Made by a program: the position numbers and the translations under genes
Origin: Ilyonectria destructans
Taxonomy: Eukaryota > Ascomycota > Sordariomycetes > Hypocreales > Nectriaceae
DNA length: 64,000 nt
NCBI GenBank assembly: GCA_020740775.1
Contig: JAHEWK010000001.1
Coordinates: 4,402,001 to 4,466,000 of the forward strand
Direction: 5' to 3'
Shown: positions 11,618-23,371 of the stretch, piece by piece
Layout: every line of letters begins with the position of its first letter
How positions within the stretch are numbered: position 1 is the stretch's first letter
The notes under the pieces: model-generated
What the model saw: only the letters and a program-made list of their open reading frames with translations
Database searches by the model: none
What the model was told of the DNA's origin: nothing

Positions 11618-12585
11618 ATGGTTGCTCCTCCTTCATTCACCCCCCTCGGGGACCGTCCCCTCAAGGACACCATCTGCCTCTTCGATGTCGACGGCACCCT
11701 CACTCCCGCCCGCCTGGTAAGAGCTTTCTCCTCTGCAGCGCCTACTTTTTCTCTGCCATCCTTGCTAACACGGCTCTCTTCTCTCCCTAACTAGGATGTC
11801 TCCCCCGAAATGCTCTCCCTTCTCGAAGCCCTCCGCTCTAAGTGCGCCGTGGGCTTCGTCGGCGGCTCCGACCTCGTGAAGCAGGAGGAGCAGCTGGGCA
11901 AGCCCGCTGGTGTCCCCGTCACCACGCTCTTCGACTTCTGCTTCTCCGAGAACGGTCTGACCGCCTTCAAGCTCGGCGAGCCCCTTCCCTCCAACAGCTT
12001 CATCAAGTGGATTGGCGAGGACCAGTACAAGGAGCTCGCAAACTTCTGCCTCCACTACATCGCCGACCTCGACGTCCCCGTCAAGCGCGGTACCTTTATC
12101 GAGTTCCGCAATGGCATGATCAATATCAGCCCCGTTGGCCGTAACGCCAGCAACCAGGAGCGCAACGACTTTGAGAAGTTTGACAAGGATGCCAAGGTCC
12201 GAGAGAAGTTTGTGGCTGCCCTCAAGGAGCGCTTCGGCCACCTCGGCCTCACGTACGTTCCTCTCCTAATTTCAGTTCCTAGCCACCTTCTTGCCGTCCT
12301 CTCGCTAATCAACGGGCTCTCTCCAACAATAGTTTCTCCATTGGTGGCCAGATCTCCTTCGATGTCTTCCCCACCGGCTGGGACAAGACCTACTGCCTGC
12401 AGCACCTCGAGAACGAGGCCAAGAAGCCCGACGGCATCGCCTACAAGACCATCCACTTTTTCGGCGACAAGACCTTCAAGGGTGGCAATGACTACGAAAT
12501 CTACACCGACTCCCGCACCATCGGTCACTCCGTCACTGGACCTGAAGATACCATGCGCATTCTCAAAGAACTGTTTGACATTTAG
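11618..12585 (+). CDS. sec53: phosphomannomutase
   Basis: It interconverts mannose-6-phosphate and mannose-1-phosphate in the cytosol, supplying GDP-mannose for N-glycosylation, GPI anchors and cell-wall mannan. Exons are 11618-11716, 11795-12252 and 12333-12585, giving 269 aa, the normal size for eukaryotic PMM. The HAD-type nucleophile motif is DVDGTLTP, with Asp23 and Asp25 as the phosphorylated and acid/base aspartates. Other family blocks are [41 protein letters not shown] and [16 protein letters not shown]. Exon 1 carries only the N-terminus and the catalytic loop. Codons are strongly C-ending, as expected for a highly expressed gene. It converges on the PhoD-like gene. Confidence 0.97.
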
Positions 12586-13032
12586 CCGCGAATAACAGGC
12601 TGGTGAGGGATGAGGATCCACGTAGAAAAGAATATCCAAGAAATAATAGACACGAGACCAAGATTAAAAATGTTCTGCAAATAACATCCACCGCAAATCT
12701 TCCATTCGCACTCGATGGGGGAGCCATGTACCTTCATTTTGAGATGCCTAAGTTCTCCCCAGTGCATTTCCCAACTGTTCATGTTCAGCTCCGCAATACA
12801 AAAAGAATATATTTAATCATTTAGATGCTAGAAGACGCTTCAACAACATGGCCGTGATCATCAAGAAAAGGTATCTCCAAGTGTATATATAGACTCGTCA
12901 TGTCGTCCAGCCGCCACAGGTTCCACGTCAGATGGCGACACCAAGAAAACATCCCTCCTCCTCCATCCCTCAACACCTATCCTCTATAGATTGTTGCTGC
13001 AAAATTCCCACACACCTTCGCCCTTTTCTGCA
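12586..13032. other. convergent 3' region
   Basis: About 450 bp of A/T-richer sequence between two convergent stops. It presumably holds both 3' UTRs and poly(A) sites. No gene seen. Confidence 0.6.
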
Positions 13033-16000
13033 TTACCGCCCAAACTCCAGATGTGGGATAATGACAGGCCCATATTTGGTCGGTGCTGTAAACGCTCCGT
13101 CTCCTTGTACGACAAAGTCAACGGCCAAGCTCAGCTTGGAAAGACCTTGTTGCTGTTGCTGCCCGTTGAGGCTCGGGTTGGGGCTGAAGGGGGTTTGGGC
13201 TTGAGCTGCGACGGCTTCATGGTCGTACGCCATGATGGCGACGTAGTTGCGGCGACCCATGAGCTTCTTGAGCTCACGTGCTGAGCCGCTAGCGTCGGTA
13301 TGGAAGATCTCCATCATGTCCTCCTTGGTATCCGAGACCTCATGCGTTGATTTCTTGCCATTCTGTGGCACGTACAGTGTCTTCTGGTTGTGGAGCATCT
13401 TGAGAACATAGTTGCTCTGGGGGGCTGCCACAATGGGCGATGAGATGACCTGATACATGGTCTTGTGATCGCCGGGATGAGTCGGGTCATGGACCAAGCC
13501 CGCTCCGGATGCGTTGACATCTATCACCGAGTTAGTACTTGACATCATGGGTTATGGCGTTATTATCTTACCTCCAGACAGGAAAGTCATGCGGATACCC
13601 TTCTGTTGAGCAATGCCCTGAAGAGTCCGGATAAAGTAAGTCCGCTCCAGATCTTTGGTGTCATGCGTCCACATGTCCTTGAGCACTTCTTGGATGTCGA
13701 GCTCACCAAACTGATTTAGCACGTTACCCATGAGGCCCGACTTTCCAACCGCCTTCTTGACCTGGGAGAAGCCTTGAGCGACAACCTCCTTGCCTCCTAC
13801 CACACCCGCTACAGAGCTGGTGACCTTGCCCAGGATGTTGTACGTCGTGTTAACTGCTTTCTTGCCGACAGCCACTGTGTTCGCCAGACTCTCCACGGTG
13901 TCCAGGCGAGGGTACACGATCGGAACCGACACCATCCAGATACAGTGCTGTACGCTAGGAGGAAGGGTAGCAACCTTGGGGAAGATGCCCTGATATGTCG
14001 GCCCGGCCATAACCTGGGCCTGTGTTCGCTCCGATCGACAGTCAGGACCAACCACCACAACAGCAGGTCCAAGATACTTCACGAAGTGCCAGCCCGTGCC
14101 GGTGATGGTGAATATGTCTTGATCGTTGCTGACATTTCGCAGCATCTCGACCGTCGTATGATGTTGAAATAGCAGATACAAGTCGGTGGCAACTCGTCCA
14201 ATGTTCTTAAACATGGGTGACGACTGCATATAGTCTGGGTACGATCCATATCCATCGAATCTAGGTTCATGTTAGCAATGCTCGGATGGAATGAACGGTT
14301 CAAGATACTCACATATCATGGTCATCAATCTGGAGGACATGGGGAATCTGGGCGAATGCTTCACGGAGGAAGGGCTGGTCGAAATGGCTAGTGTAGTAGT
14401 GGAAGTAGGCGTGCGAGACATCCTCTTCGTGGCGGGCCGTCCACTGGACGTTCTTCTTGTTATCGCGGCCACTCATTGCGAGCCACTGCTTCAAGAGGGG
14501 AACTTCTTTCCAGAGTCGATCGCCGTAGATTTGGTCACCCAGGCCCAGTTGGACATGGAAGCCACCGCACTCGACGTTCTTCTGTAGCACGTCCTTCCAC
14601 ATGAACCCAACTCCGCCAAGTTTTGCCCGTTCGTTTTGAGATGTTCCAGCGGCAAAATCGTTGCCAGAGTGGGCGATGAAGCGCCAGCTCGTCTCCTGGC
14701 GACCGGCCACCACAAACTCGTATCGGGTGCATCCCAGGTGTGAGGTGACGGCATAGGTCCATCGCTGAGTGTCCTCGGCCATTTGAAGCTCAATATCGTA
14801 CTTGTAGAACTTCCACCGTTGATGAGTGAAGATTGGGCGGGGTTGTAGTTGACGTGGGTTGGGCGACAAGTCCATGCTAAGATGGAGATGGAGCGTCGGG
14901 GGTTGCGGCGCATCCGTCACAATCAGAATACTTCCAAACCAGATACCCTTCTCCACATCCATGTTCACATATCGCAGATAGGGGCCGAAGTAGACGCCAT
15001 TGGTCGGTTGGATCCTGTACATGTCCACACCAGCACTTGGCGGCGGTCCCGAGAATCCGGCCGCCGTAGGAGTCTGCGACGCGGCTACACTCATGATGCT
15101 CTCGGCGTATCCAGGAGTGTGGGGAGGGAACATGGGAGAGGCCATGGACTGCTTGCCAAACATGGGCGAGACCAGAGGGTTTCCGTAGGTTGATGCTGTT
15201 GGGGAGAGCGGTGCTTGTTCGTGAGTGATGGGGTTCGGTCCCTTGGGAAACTCCCATTGAGTAGCTTGAGAAGCCAAATGGATGTAATAATACTGGCCGG
15301 AGTTTTGGTCAAGATGGGCAATCCATCCCTCGGGTAGTGGAGGGGGCGAGGCTGGATTCTGAGGCTCAAAAGATGGAGTAGCAGGAACGGCTTGTTGCGC
15401 GCTCTGAGCAGGCTGTTCGGGATGAGGGTCGTTGGCAAAGGCAGGGTGTCCCGGATGTTGGAGGGCCGGGGAGGCGAGGCCACTGGCAGCTGTTGATCCG
15501 GTTGCCACTGCGGCCACTGCTACTCCAGCGGCTGCCACCTTCTTCGGAGGGAGTGAACTTGTGGCGACTGGTTGCTGAATAGGGACAGAACTAGATGCAG
15601 CAGCGGCTTGCTGGGGTCGCTGCTTCTCGGCCGGATAAGACGAGCCTCCGCTGGGGTTCACACTGGAGTAGGCGGGTGGGGGTGTCTTTGCGTTCAGGCG
15701 CTGGAAGTCCTGTTCCAAGACGCTGACTTGTACTGGGCCGTCCTGGTTCTGAGCATTCTTCTGGGGTGGAAGGTTGAAAGTCTGCTGGTGAGGTTGAGGG
15801 CTCGAGACGGGGTCCATGCCCTGATAGACGGTCGGGGGGCCGGAGGGTGCCTGATCGGGCGACTCGGTCGGGGTCCAAGGCCGTTGAGGCGGCTGGGTTC
15901 CATACTGGGCCAGTCTCTGAGAAGCAGCAGCACTCGGGGCTCCGATACTGTTGAGGGTCGCAGTGCCGGAGATGCCAGCGGCGGCATACCGGGCTTCGAT

Positions 16001-16723
16001 GCCGTCGGCGGGGGTCTGGCCGGGTTCCACAATCGGTGTCTCGGGAGGTGGTGGGGAACCCCGGTTGGCCCGGGTCGTCGAGGTTGAAGCCGTCGAGGCA
16101 AATCGATTCACTCCGGGATCGTTCATGTTGAGGTGCTGAACGGCGGAGGGGTGCGGTGCCGCATTACTCTGGGGGGCCGGGGCGGCAGCAGCAGCGCCCG
16201 GCGGGGGGTAGTAGGTCTTCTGATAACTGGGATAGTTTGCGTTGGAGGACCCCGGACGATGATGATCAGCAGCAGCAACCAAGGGTCGCTGGAAGAGGTC
16301 CTGGTCGGCGTCGGGACTCGTCGGGGAGCTGATGGGCTTGGGAGCAGTGCCTCTGCGCTCGGCGAGGCCCGGTTTCTTTCCAAAAGGGCTCGTGTCTAAG
16401 CGAGGGCTGGTGTCGTTGTAGGCGGCGCCAAAGGGCTTCGCGGGAGTCGGTTTGCGAACGTCGTCGTCGTCTGGGAAGGGCAAAGGCGCGGCAGAGCTGG
16501 AAGCCCCAGGCGGTAGTGGGAAGGAGTGCTTGCTGGCGGGAGACGAGGAGGAAGGAGGAGCAGGAAATCTGAAGGCCGAGGACGAGGGCCTGGAGTCGGC
16601 GGCGGGTAGAGGACTCTGGGGTTTAAAAATGCGCAGGGGCTCGACGGTCGGGCTATCGCAGTCCTCGGGCGCAGGTTTGTTGAGGAACATCTCCTCGTCG
16701 GGGACGCCGCGACTACGCTCCAT
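13033..16723 (-). CDS. WW domain + PhoD-like metallophosphatase protein
   Basis: Exons in transcript order are 16723-14313, 14260-13572 and 13520-13033, giving 1195 aa. Residues 1-455 are Pro/Ser/Ala-rich and probably disordered. A WW domain lies at 462-494 (LPEGW to QWEFP, with Trp467 and Trp490), which would bind Pro-rich ligands. From about residue 580 to the end the protein is a PhoD-like phosphatase module: GLGDQIYGD around 727 and DDHDIFDGYG across the first splice junction supply metal-binding residues. The last intron has a perfect TACTAAC branch point. Related fungal proteins are annotated as PhoD-like phosphatases; substrate and location are unknown. No signal peptide is visible at the chosen ATG, so an intracellular enzyme is likely. 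The hydrophobic Ala/Val run at about 396-410 could be a weak membrane segment. Confidence 0.9.
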
Positions 16724-18294
16724 CTTGGCAGGAGGCGCGAGGCGTGTATACGTTCAGGGTGAGAGCTGCGAGGGCTGCGCGGACAGCTCGGTCGGTGTGT
16801 GTGTAGGTAGGTTGGGTGTGCGCGGGGCTCGCAGGCGTCGTCACAGGGGTGGAAGCGGGATGACGCGCAGCTCGATGAAGCGCTGGAGGATCGCTTTGTC
16901 GAATGCGGAAATGCAGGTCTGAGGTGGGTAGAGGACTGGCCGCGATGGGAGGCCGCTGGCCAAGAGAAGTTTCAAGACGATGGCGTCGCCTTGCCGTGCT
17001 TGAGCAAGCTGGGCAGCGCTGGATGTTGCACGTTGGACGTTGGGCGGGGTTGGTTGCGTGAGTTGAAAGTGGCTCCCCCCTGTTGGTTTACGGCAAAGCT
17101 TCAGCTCCAACGGGTCGCAGAAACGGCCGCGCCAGGAACAAGGGACGAGCGGGAAGTAGGATGTAGGATGTAAGATGCAGGACGAAGGATGGGAAAAGGA
17201 TGTAAGAAGAAGTTTCAAGTCCAGCGGAACAAGCAAGCAGCAGCAGAAACGGGTGGATGTCTGGTGAAGAAGGAGAGGAAAACGGGACCGGGGAGGGTCC
17301 TCGAAGCGCTGGCTGTACAAGTATGACTACGGAGGGGAGAGGGGCAGGGGGAGGGGAGCTTTGGGTGGCGTGGCAGTGGGAGTGAGGGCGAGAGCGAGAT
17401 GAGAAGATGCTGCTCTTCACGCGCCAGACGGATAAGTAACAGGGTAATGCAGAGAGCTAGGGTACTTGGTCGGTCGCCAAGATACAAGGCATTGATTGAG
17501 GCATGTGGAATTGACGAGACAGCCGCCGAGACCGAGACAAGAACCCCTCCTCCAGCCAGCCAGAGACAAGCACCAAGACACAAGGGACCAGGGCCAAATG
17601 ACGGATTAGGACAGGGCCAAGAAAAGAAGAAGAAGAAAAGCTGCTCTGCATAACTTAGGTAGTAAGTATCTCTCTTTCCGGGACCGACTGGGACTGGGAC
17701 TGCGAGTCGACTCCAAGCTCCAAGACGGGAACTGGGACGCCGCCAGCGATGGACACGTTTGTTTCAGCGGCACCGACGCGAGACGACGTCATGATTGGCC
17801 CTGGACGACATTGCCAACCCTGTAAGCGCCCGGGAGCTTCGACAGTGTGCTTGGATGGGGAAGGCCATGACCCTTGTCCTGGCCCATGTGGATAGCGTCG
17901 ATGGCGGGCGGCTGATGGATGGCGGCGGATTGGTCCGTCGTTCAAGACCCTCAACTATCGCTCGAGGAATTAGCCTCCACGCAAGCGCCCGACACCTCGA
18001 GCCAAGAAATGAGGGAGCCAAGGGAGCCAAAGGAGCCCACCGGCCGAACACACCATGCAGGCGACGGAGGGTGGAAAAGTTAGGACGGGGAGAGACAAGG
18101 GGACACGGGGATGCGACGCGCCCGCTGCCGTTGTAGCGAGACCACCCAGCTGACGTCGTCACTCCCCGCCAAAAAGAGGCTGTGTCGACCTAGACTTTGG
18201 GCCAATCCGCGATACGCCCTTTAGGAAACAGTCGTCGACGTGCGCGACCAGGTAATGGTTCGATGTTAATAAATAGCAAGACAATAATGAGTCC
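16724..18294. other. intergenic region upstream of the PhoD-like gene
   Basis: The left 700 bp is the likely promoter and leader of the minus-strand PhoD-like gene, with an imperfect aggatgta repeat around 17158-17208. The remainder holds G/A-rich sequence without a credible coding frame. Small open frames on both strands show no family features. Confidence 0.55.
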
Positions 18295-19194
18295 TCAGTG
18301 CCAACCCAGTTGGTTATGGGGGTCGTCCCACGAAATCGGCTCGTTTTCTTTAGAATCTTCGTGCTTAACCGTAGCTTCCATCACAGGGAGTTTAACCACA
18401 CTCGAGTTTCTCGGGGCGTCCGTTGACGCTTTTTGCTCTTGTTGCGGTGTCGCGTAGACTAGTTTTGAGAGGCGTCGACTTGTTGAGCCAACAATCGCTG
18501 AGTAATCGGCTGTCAAATTCAATTCTAGGGACTTTTCAGAGGAAGTATCTTGGTCATCTTGCAAGGGGCCTGTAAGGATTGGTCCAAGGTCGACCAATCC
18601 TTGGATTATTGTCTTGAAATTAGACACTGCATTGTCGAAGGAGCCCGAAGGCGAGCGGCTCTGTGTTACAGAGTCTCCGGTAATTGCATAATTTCCAAGA
18701 GACTGAACCGCTTCGTCTCTGGCTCTGATGACTCTGCGGGTTTGATGAGATACATCCCAGACGTGATTGTTTGATAGACATGGTGGCACTATCCCTATTA
18801 AAAAAAAATAAGTCAGTTCCGTACTCAGTACCATGAGTGATGGTCATTTGATCATGTCATGTCGACTCTTACTCTCCGCAAGGATTGAGCCGGTGTTGAT
18901 GAGAAATGTGATGGTAACCTGACGAAGTTCCTTGGACCTTTTCAACAAATCGTCCAACTCGCCTCAAACCACACCATGAGCACGGGACCAGAGGATGAGC
19001 GAGCTGTAGCTCCTTTCCAGCTTCTGGTAAATCACCTTTGGGAGCACTTCTGAGTCGCTATCTCGAATTTCGGCCAGAACGACTCGAAGTAAATCATATA
19101 TTGCAAGGTAGAGATGCGCGATGTGGCCCAGGTGGATGGGTATGGGTTCAAGAGGGAGAGGTGATCTCCACTCTCCAACAAGATCATCCTCCAT
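18295..19194 (-). pseudogene. fungal-specific accessory protein fragment interrupted by an in-frame TGA
   Basis: The reading frame starts at ATG 19194, runs to an in-frame TGA at 18966-18964, then stays open in the same frame to 18873. It is joined by a GT-AG intron (18872-18795) to 18794-18295. Read through the TGA it would be 273 codons. The part before the stop (HIAHLYLAIYDLLRV, YQKLERSYSSLILWS) and the part after it (GELDDLLKRSKELRQ, TGSILAERIVP) look like one continuous conserved block. As I recall, such blocks sit at the N-terminus of large fungal proteins with C2H2-type zinc fingers, here without the downstream part. A 54-nt intron removing the TGA (GTTTGA donor to CGTCAG acceptor) is possible, but it would delete what looks like conserved sequence. 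A pseudogene is more likely. Confidence 0.6.
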
Positions 19195-19233
19195 GTCACC
19201 TTCCTCTAAATAATTTTCTTTCTTTCGGGCTAG

Positions 19234-19620
19234 TGTAGAATCCGATTAACGGAGGACGTAGCGGCACCAAGATCAAAAGGCAAAGAAAAGGCAACCGCCC
19301 CGCATGCCGTTAGCAGAGAAATGATGGAGGTTGGCATCCGCAACCTAACACTCTGGGGCGTAGGCGTCGCCTTGCTTCAAATCGGGATGTGGCGTGCAAT
19401 CCCATGGACTAACCACGTCGAGGTTCGCCAAAGCGTAGCGGGCTTGGAGAGGTTTAGCAAGAGGTATCACCGTATAACGGATAAACTGATCAATTGCGAT
19501 TTTGGAAAAGGATCCAAGTTGCAAAAGTGGGAACTGCAAAACGAGATCTACAGAACCGTCGTATGCAACTTGGATGAGACACTGGAGGATTATAAGAAAG
19601 CAGGTATCTGGCCCATGTAG
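19234..19620 (+). pseudogene. relic of a fungal kinase-like / DUF7580-type protein (C-terminal piece)
   Basis: The frame is open from 19234 to a stop at 19618-19620; the first ATG is at 19321. The conserved pieces are LTLWGVGVALLQIGMW, then RYHRITDKLINCDFG and ELQNEIYRTVVCNLDETL. These resemble the C-terminal end of the kinase-like (DUF7580-type) region of fungal proteins linked to HET or prion-type modules. There the pattern is a leucine-rich helix, a CDFG-like block and a short terminal helix. The N-terminal and central parts of such a protein are absent upstream, where the minus-strand relic begins. A truncated remnant is the best reading; a very short functional protein from 19321 (99 aa) cannot be excluded. 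Confidence 0.45.
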
Positions 19621-19970
19621 GGACAGGCTGATAACCGATCTTATTGTCTATGCAGTTTCGACACGTATTAAATCACAGTCATAATCAACTTTCAAGAAAA
19701 ATTATTTCAATCATTTTTAGTTACTGTTGATTTTTTGGGTAACTTAAGAACGTTACCAGCCCAGTCCGTACAGTGCGTGCGGGAACAGTGCAAGCAATTA
19801 AGTGGTGGCGGATAAAAGTGGGCCAAGTAACCTCTCAACGCGTTCACGCTCACCTAGACGCGCTCTCCAACGTCAAGACGTCACGGCAACGACTCCAGCT
19901 TGAGTTGCCATGAACCAGCCCATCGTCAAAATCCAACCATCCCCAAAACCCTAGCTTCAATTCCCACACG
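19621..19970. other. msh3 upstream region
   Basis: This is an AT-rich left part (19680-19740) followed by the msh3 promoter with an MCB-type site (19838-19843), a second partial ACGCGC and a gacgtcac CRE-like sequence. No gene. Confidence 0.6.
19838..19843. promoter_or_regulatory. MCB-type ACGCGT element upstream of msh3
   Basis: ACGCGT sits about 130 bp before the msh3 ATG, with a near match ACGCGC at 19858-19863. ACGCGT is the core site of the MBF G1/S factor in yeasts, where mismatch-repair genes are among the periodic targets. A role here is inferred. Confidence 0.45.
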
Positions 19971-22900
19971 ATGGCCCCCGCATCGAAAACGCCCGGCAAG
20001 AAGCAACAATCCCTCACATCCTTCTTTACTCCCAAGACCGTCAATGGTCTCGCCGCAGCCTTCGAGAAGCAGAGCCAGGCCCGCTCCCCGTCCCAGTCCA
20101 TAGTGAAAGACATCGAGTCACCATCCCGGAAGCGCCCACTCGAGGACACTGACAAGGGCAATGAGCAGCCTAAACAGCTCGTAAAACGGGCCAGAGCCAA
20201 TGTCGACGATGGCGAAGCCAGCACATTCGCCGCCTCCAAGCCCGCACAGGAGTCTGTTGAGCATGAGCCTGCAAATGGTGGCAGCTCCAAGGCCAACGGG
20301 CAAGCAATTAACCCCACAGCTCGCACCGAGCGCTATCGATACGACAGCTCCAACTTTCGAGATGCTACTACCAGAGACGCGGACGAGAACGGTGACGATG
20401 ACGCCGAAGCAACGCGGCACCACAAGGAGTTGCACAAGAAATTCGTCAAGAAGCTCGGTCATCCAGATGCCCTAGCTTGGCGAAGGCGAGGCCAGCAGGC
20501 CGAGACCACAGCTGGCGATGATGACGATGCAGACGCCGATGCCGACGAAGAGGAGACCCCGGCTCCGACAAAGACAAAGAAGAAGGGCTCGAAGACTGGC
20601 AAGTTGACGCCGATGGAGATTCAGTTCCTCGACATCAAGAGGAAGCACCTGGATACCGTCCTCATTGTGGAGGTTGGATACAAGTTCCGCTTCTTTGGTG
20701 AAGACGCTCGGATTGCTGCCAAAGAGCTAAGCATTGTCTGTATCCCAGGGAAGATGCGTTATGATGAACGTAAGGAGACCCCCACTAAGCAACAGATTGT
20801 TACATGCTGACCCGTGTCTCAGACCCATCCGAGGCGCATATTGATCGCTTCGCCTCAGCCAGCATCCCTGTGCACCGACTCCCCGTCCATGCCAAGCGCC
20901 TCGTTGCCGCAGGACACAAGGTTGGAGTCGTCCGCCAAATCGAGACGGCGGCTCTGAAGAAGGCTGGGGATAACCGCAATGCACCCTTCGTTCGGAAACT
21001 CACCAACCTCTACACCAAGGGTACTTACATCGACGAGAATGGTGAACTGGACCCCAGCGGCGGCTCTGGAGCCCCTTCGGGTGGCTACCTCCTCTGCATT
21101 ACTGAGACCAAGGCCAAGGGCTGGGGCACAGACGAGAAGGTTGATGTCGGTATTATTGCCGTCCAGCCTGCTACCGGTGATATCATCTACGACAACTTTG
21201 AGGATGGCTTCATGCGGAGCGAGATCGAGACCCGTCTATTGCACATCTCGCCCTGCGAGTTTCTGATTGTCGGCGAGCTCACCAAAGGCACTGACAAGCT
21301 CGTCCAGCACCTTTCGGGCAGTAGCACTAATGTGTTTGGTGATAAGAGCCGAGTCGAGCGCGTTCCCAGGGGTAAGACCATGGCCGCCGAAGCCTACTCT
21401 CATGTCACCCAATTCTATGCCGACAAGCTCAAGGAGAACGCTCAAGATGAGACGTCGAGCGCTCTCCTTGACAAGGTCCTCAAGCTCCCTGAGCCCGTCA
21501 CCATCTGCCTCTCGGCAATGATCCACCACCTCCAGGAGTACGGTCTGGAGCACATCTTCGACCTGACCAAGTACTTTCAAAGCTTCAGCACCCGTTCACA
21601 CATGCTCATCAATGGCACAACTCTTGAAAGCCTTGAAGTCTACCGCAACTCCACGAACCACTCCGAAAAGGGCAGTCTGTTCTGGGCCCTCGACAAGACA
21701 ATCACTCGCTTCGGCCACCGCCTCCTCCGCAAGTGGGTGGGCCGTCCGTTGCTCGACCAGACGCTCCTCGAGGAACGCCTCGGCGCTGTTCAAGAACTCC
21801 TCGACAAGCAGTCCACCGCCGCCGTCGACCAGCTCCACACGCTCCTAGTCACCAATAAGACTGACCTCGAGCGCAGCCTCATCCGCATTTACTATGGCAA
21901 ATGCACTCGCCCGGAGCTGCTCTCCGTCCTCCAGACTCTCCAGAGGATTGCCAATCGCTACATTGCAGTCAAGGACCCCTCCGACGCCCCCTTCAGTTCT
22001 CCCCTCCTCAGCAACGCCATTTGCTCCCTCCCCCAGATCCTTGACACCGTCGTCTCCTACCTCGAGCGCATCGACCCCCAAGCCGCTCACAAGGATGACA
22101 AATATGCCTTCTTCCGGGACGAGCACCATACAGAAGATATGCAGGATCATCAGCTCAGCATCCTCCACGTGGAGCACGAGCTCGACGCCCACCGGACCGT
22201 CGCCGCCCAGAAGATCAAGAAGAAGACGGTCGACTATGTGACTGTCGCCGGCATCGAGTACCTCATCGAGGTTCCCAACGGTGACGTCAAGCACGTCCCC
22301 GCATCGTGGAGCAAGATCTCGGGCACCAAGAAGGTGTCACGCTTCCATACCCCTGAGGTTCTGCGCCTCACCACCGAGCGGGACCAGCATCGTGAAGCCC
22401 TGGCTGCAGCGTGCGACAAAGCCTTCAAGGACCTTCTCGCCTCCATCGCCGCCGACTACCAGCCTCTCCGCGATGCCGTCTCCGCCCTCGCCACGCTCGA
22501 CTGCCTCCTATCCCTCTCCAAGGTTGCCGCCCAGCCTGGCTACTCCCGTCCATCCTTCCTCCCGTCTTCCACCGACCCGACTATCTCCATCACCCAGGGC
22601 CGCCACGCCATCGCCGAACACACCCTTGACGGCGGCTACATCCCCTTCACCACCTCACTCGCCCACCCAGCGCCCCTTGCCCACCTCATCACAGGACCCA
22701 ACATGGGAGGCAAGTCCTCCTTCGTCCGCGCCCTCGCCCTCATCGTTCTCCTCGCCCAGGTCGGGTCTTTTGTCCCCGCCGACGCCCTCTCTCTCACCCT
22801 CTGCGACGCCATCCATACCCGTACCGGCGCCCGCGACAACCTCTTCGCGGGTGAGTCCACCTTCATGGTCGAGGTCTCCGAGACGGCTCGCATCCTCCGC

Positions 22901-23371
22901 TCCGCCACTCCTCGCAGCCTCGTCATCCTCGACGAGCTTGGTCGTGGAACCAGCACTCACGACGGTGCTGCCATCGCCCAAGCCGTACTTCAGCATGTTG
23001 TCACTGAGACTCGTTGCCTCACCCTCTTCATTACCCATTACCAGAACCTAGCTCGAGTCGTTGACGGTCTTGAAGGCGTCAAAAACGTCCACATGAAATT
23101 CAAGGCCGAGAAGGGTGAAGATGGTGAAGAAGAAGTCACCTTCCTGTACGAGGTTGGCGAGGGTGTTGCCCACCGATCCTATGGCCTAAACGTTGCCAGG
23201 TTGGCGCGTATTCCCAAAAAGGTCATTGATGTCGCCGCCGGGAAATCGAAGCAACTCGAGCAGGAGATGCGGATGCGTCGCCTCAAGGGCGTGTGTCGGA
23301 CTTTAACCGATGTCATTGGAAATGGGTCAGATCAGCTTGACCAGCTTATTGCCAGCATTGAGCAACTGTAA
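19971..23371 (+). CDS. msh3: DNA mismatch repair protein Msh3
   Basis: This is the MutS-beta subunit, which with Msh2 recognises insertion/deletion loops and acts in mismatch repair and single-strand annealing. Exons 19971-20769 and 20823-23371 give 1115 aa. A PCNA-interacting box QQSLTSFF lies at residues 12-19, followed by a charged linker. The mismatch-binding domain I spans the intron ([12 protein letters not shown], then [10 protein letters not shown], then the spliced [12 protein letters not shown]). The ATPase core has Walker [12 protein letters not shown] near residue 891, Walker [17 protein letters not shown], and the conserved [10 protein letters not shown]. The presence of domain I and the PIP box with Msh3-type spacing favours Msh3 over Msh2 or Msh6. 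The codons in 22300-23000 are strongly C-ending. Confidence 0.95.
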
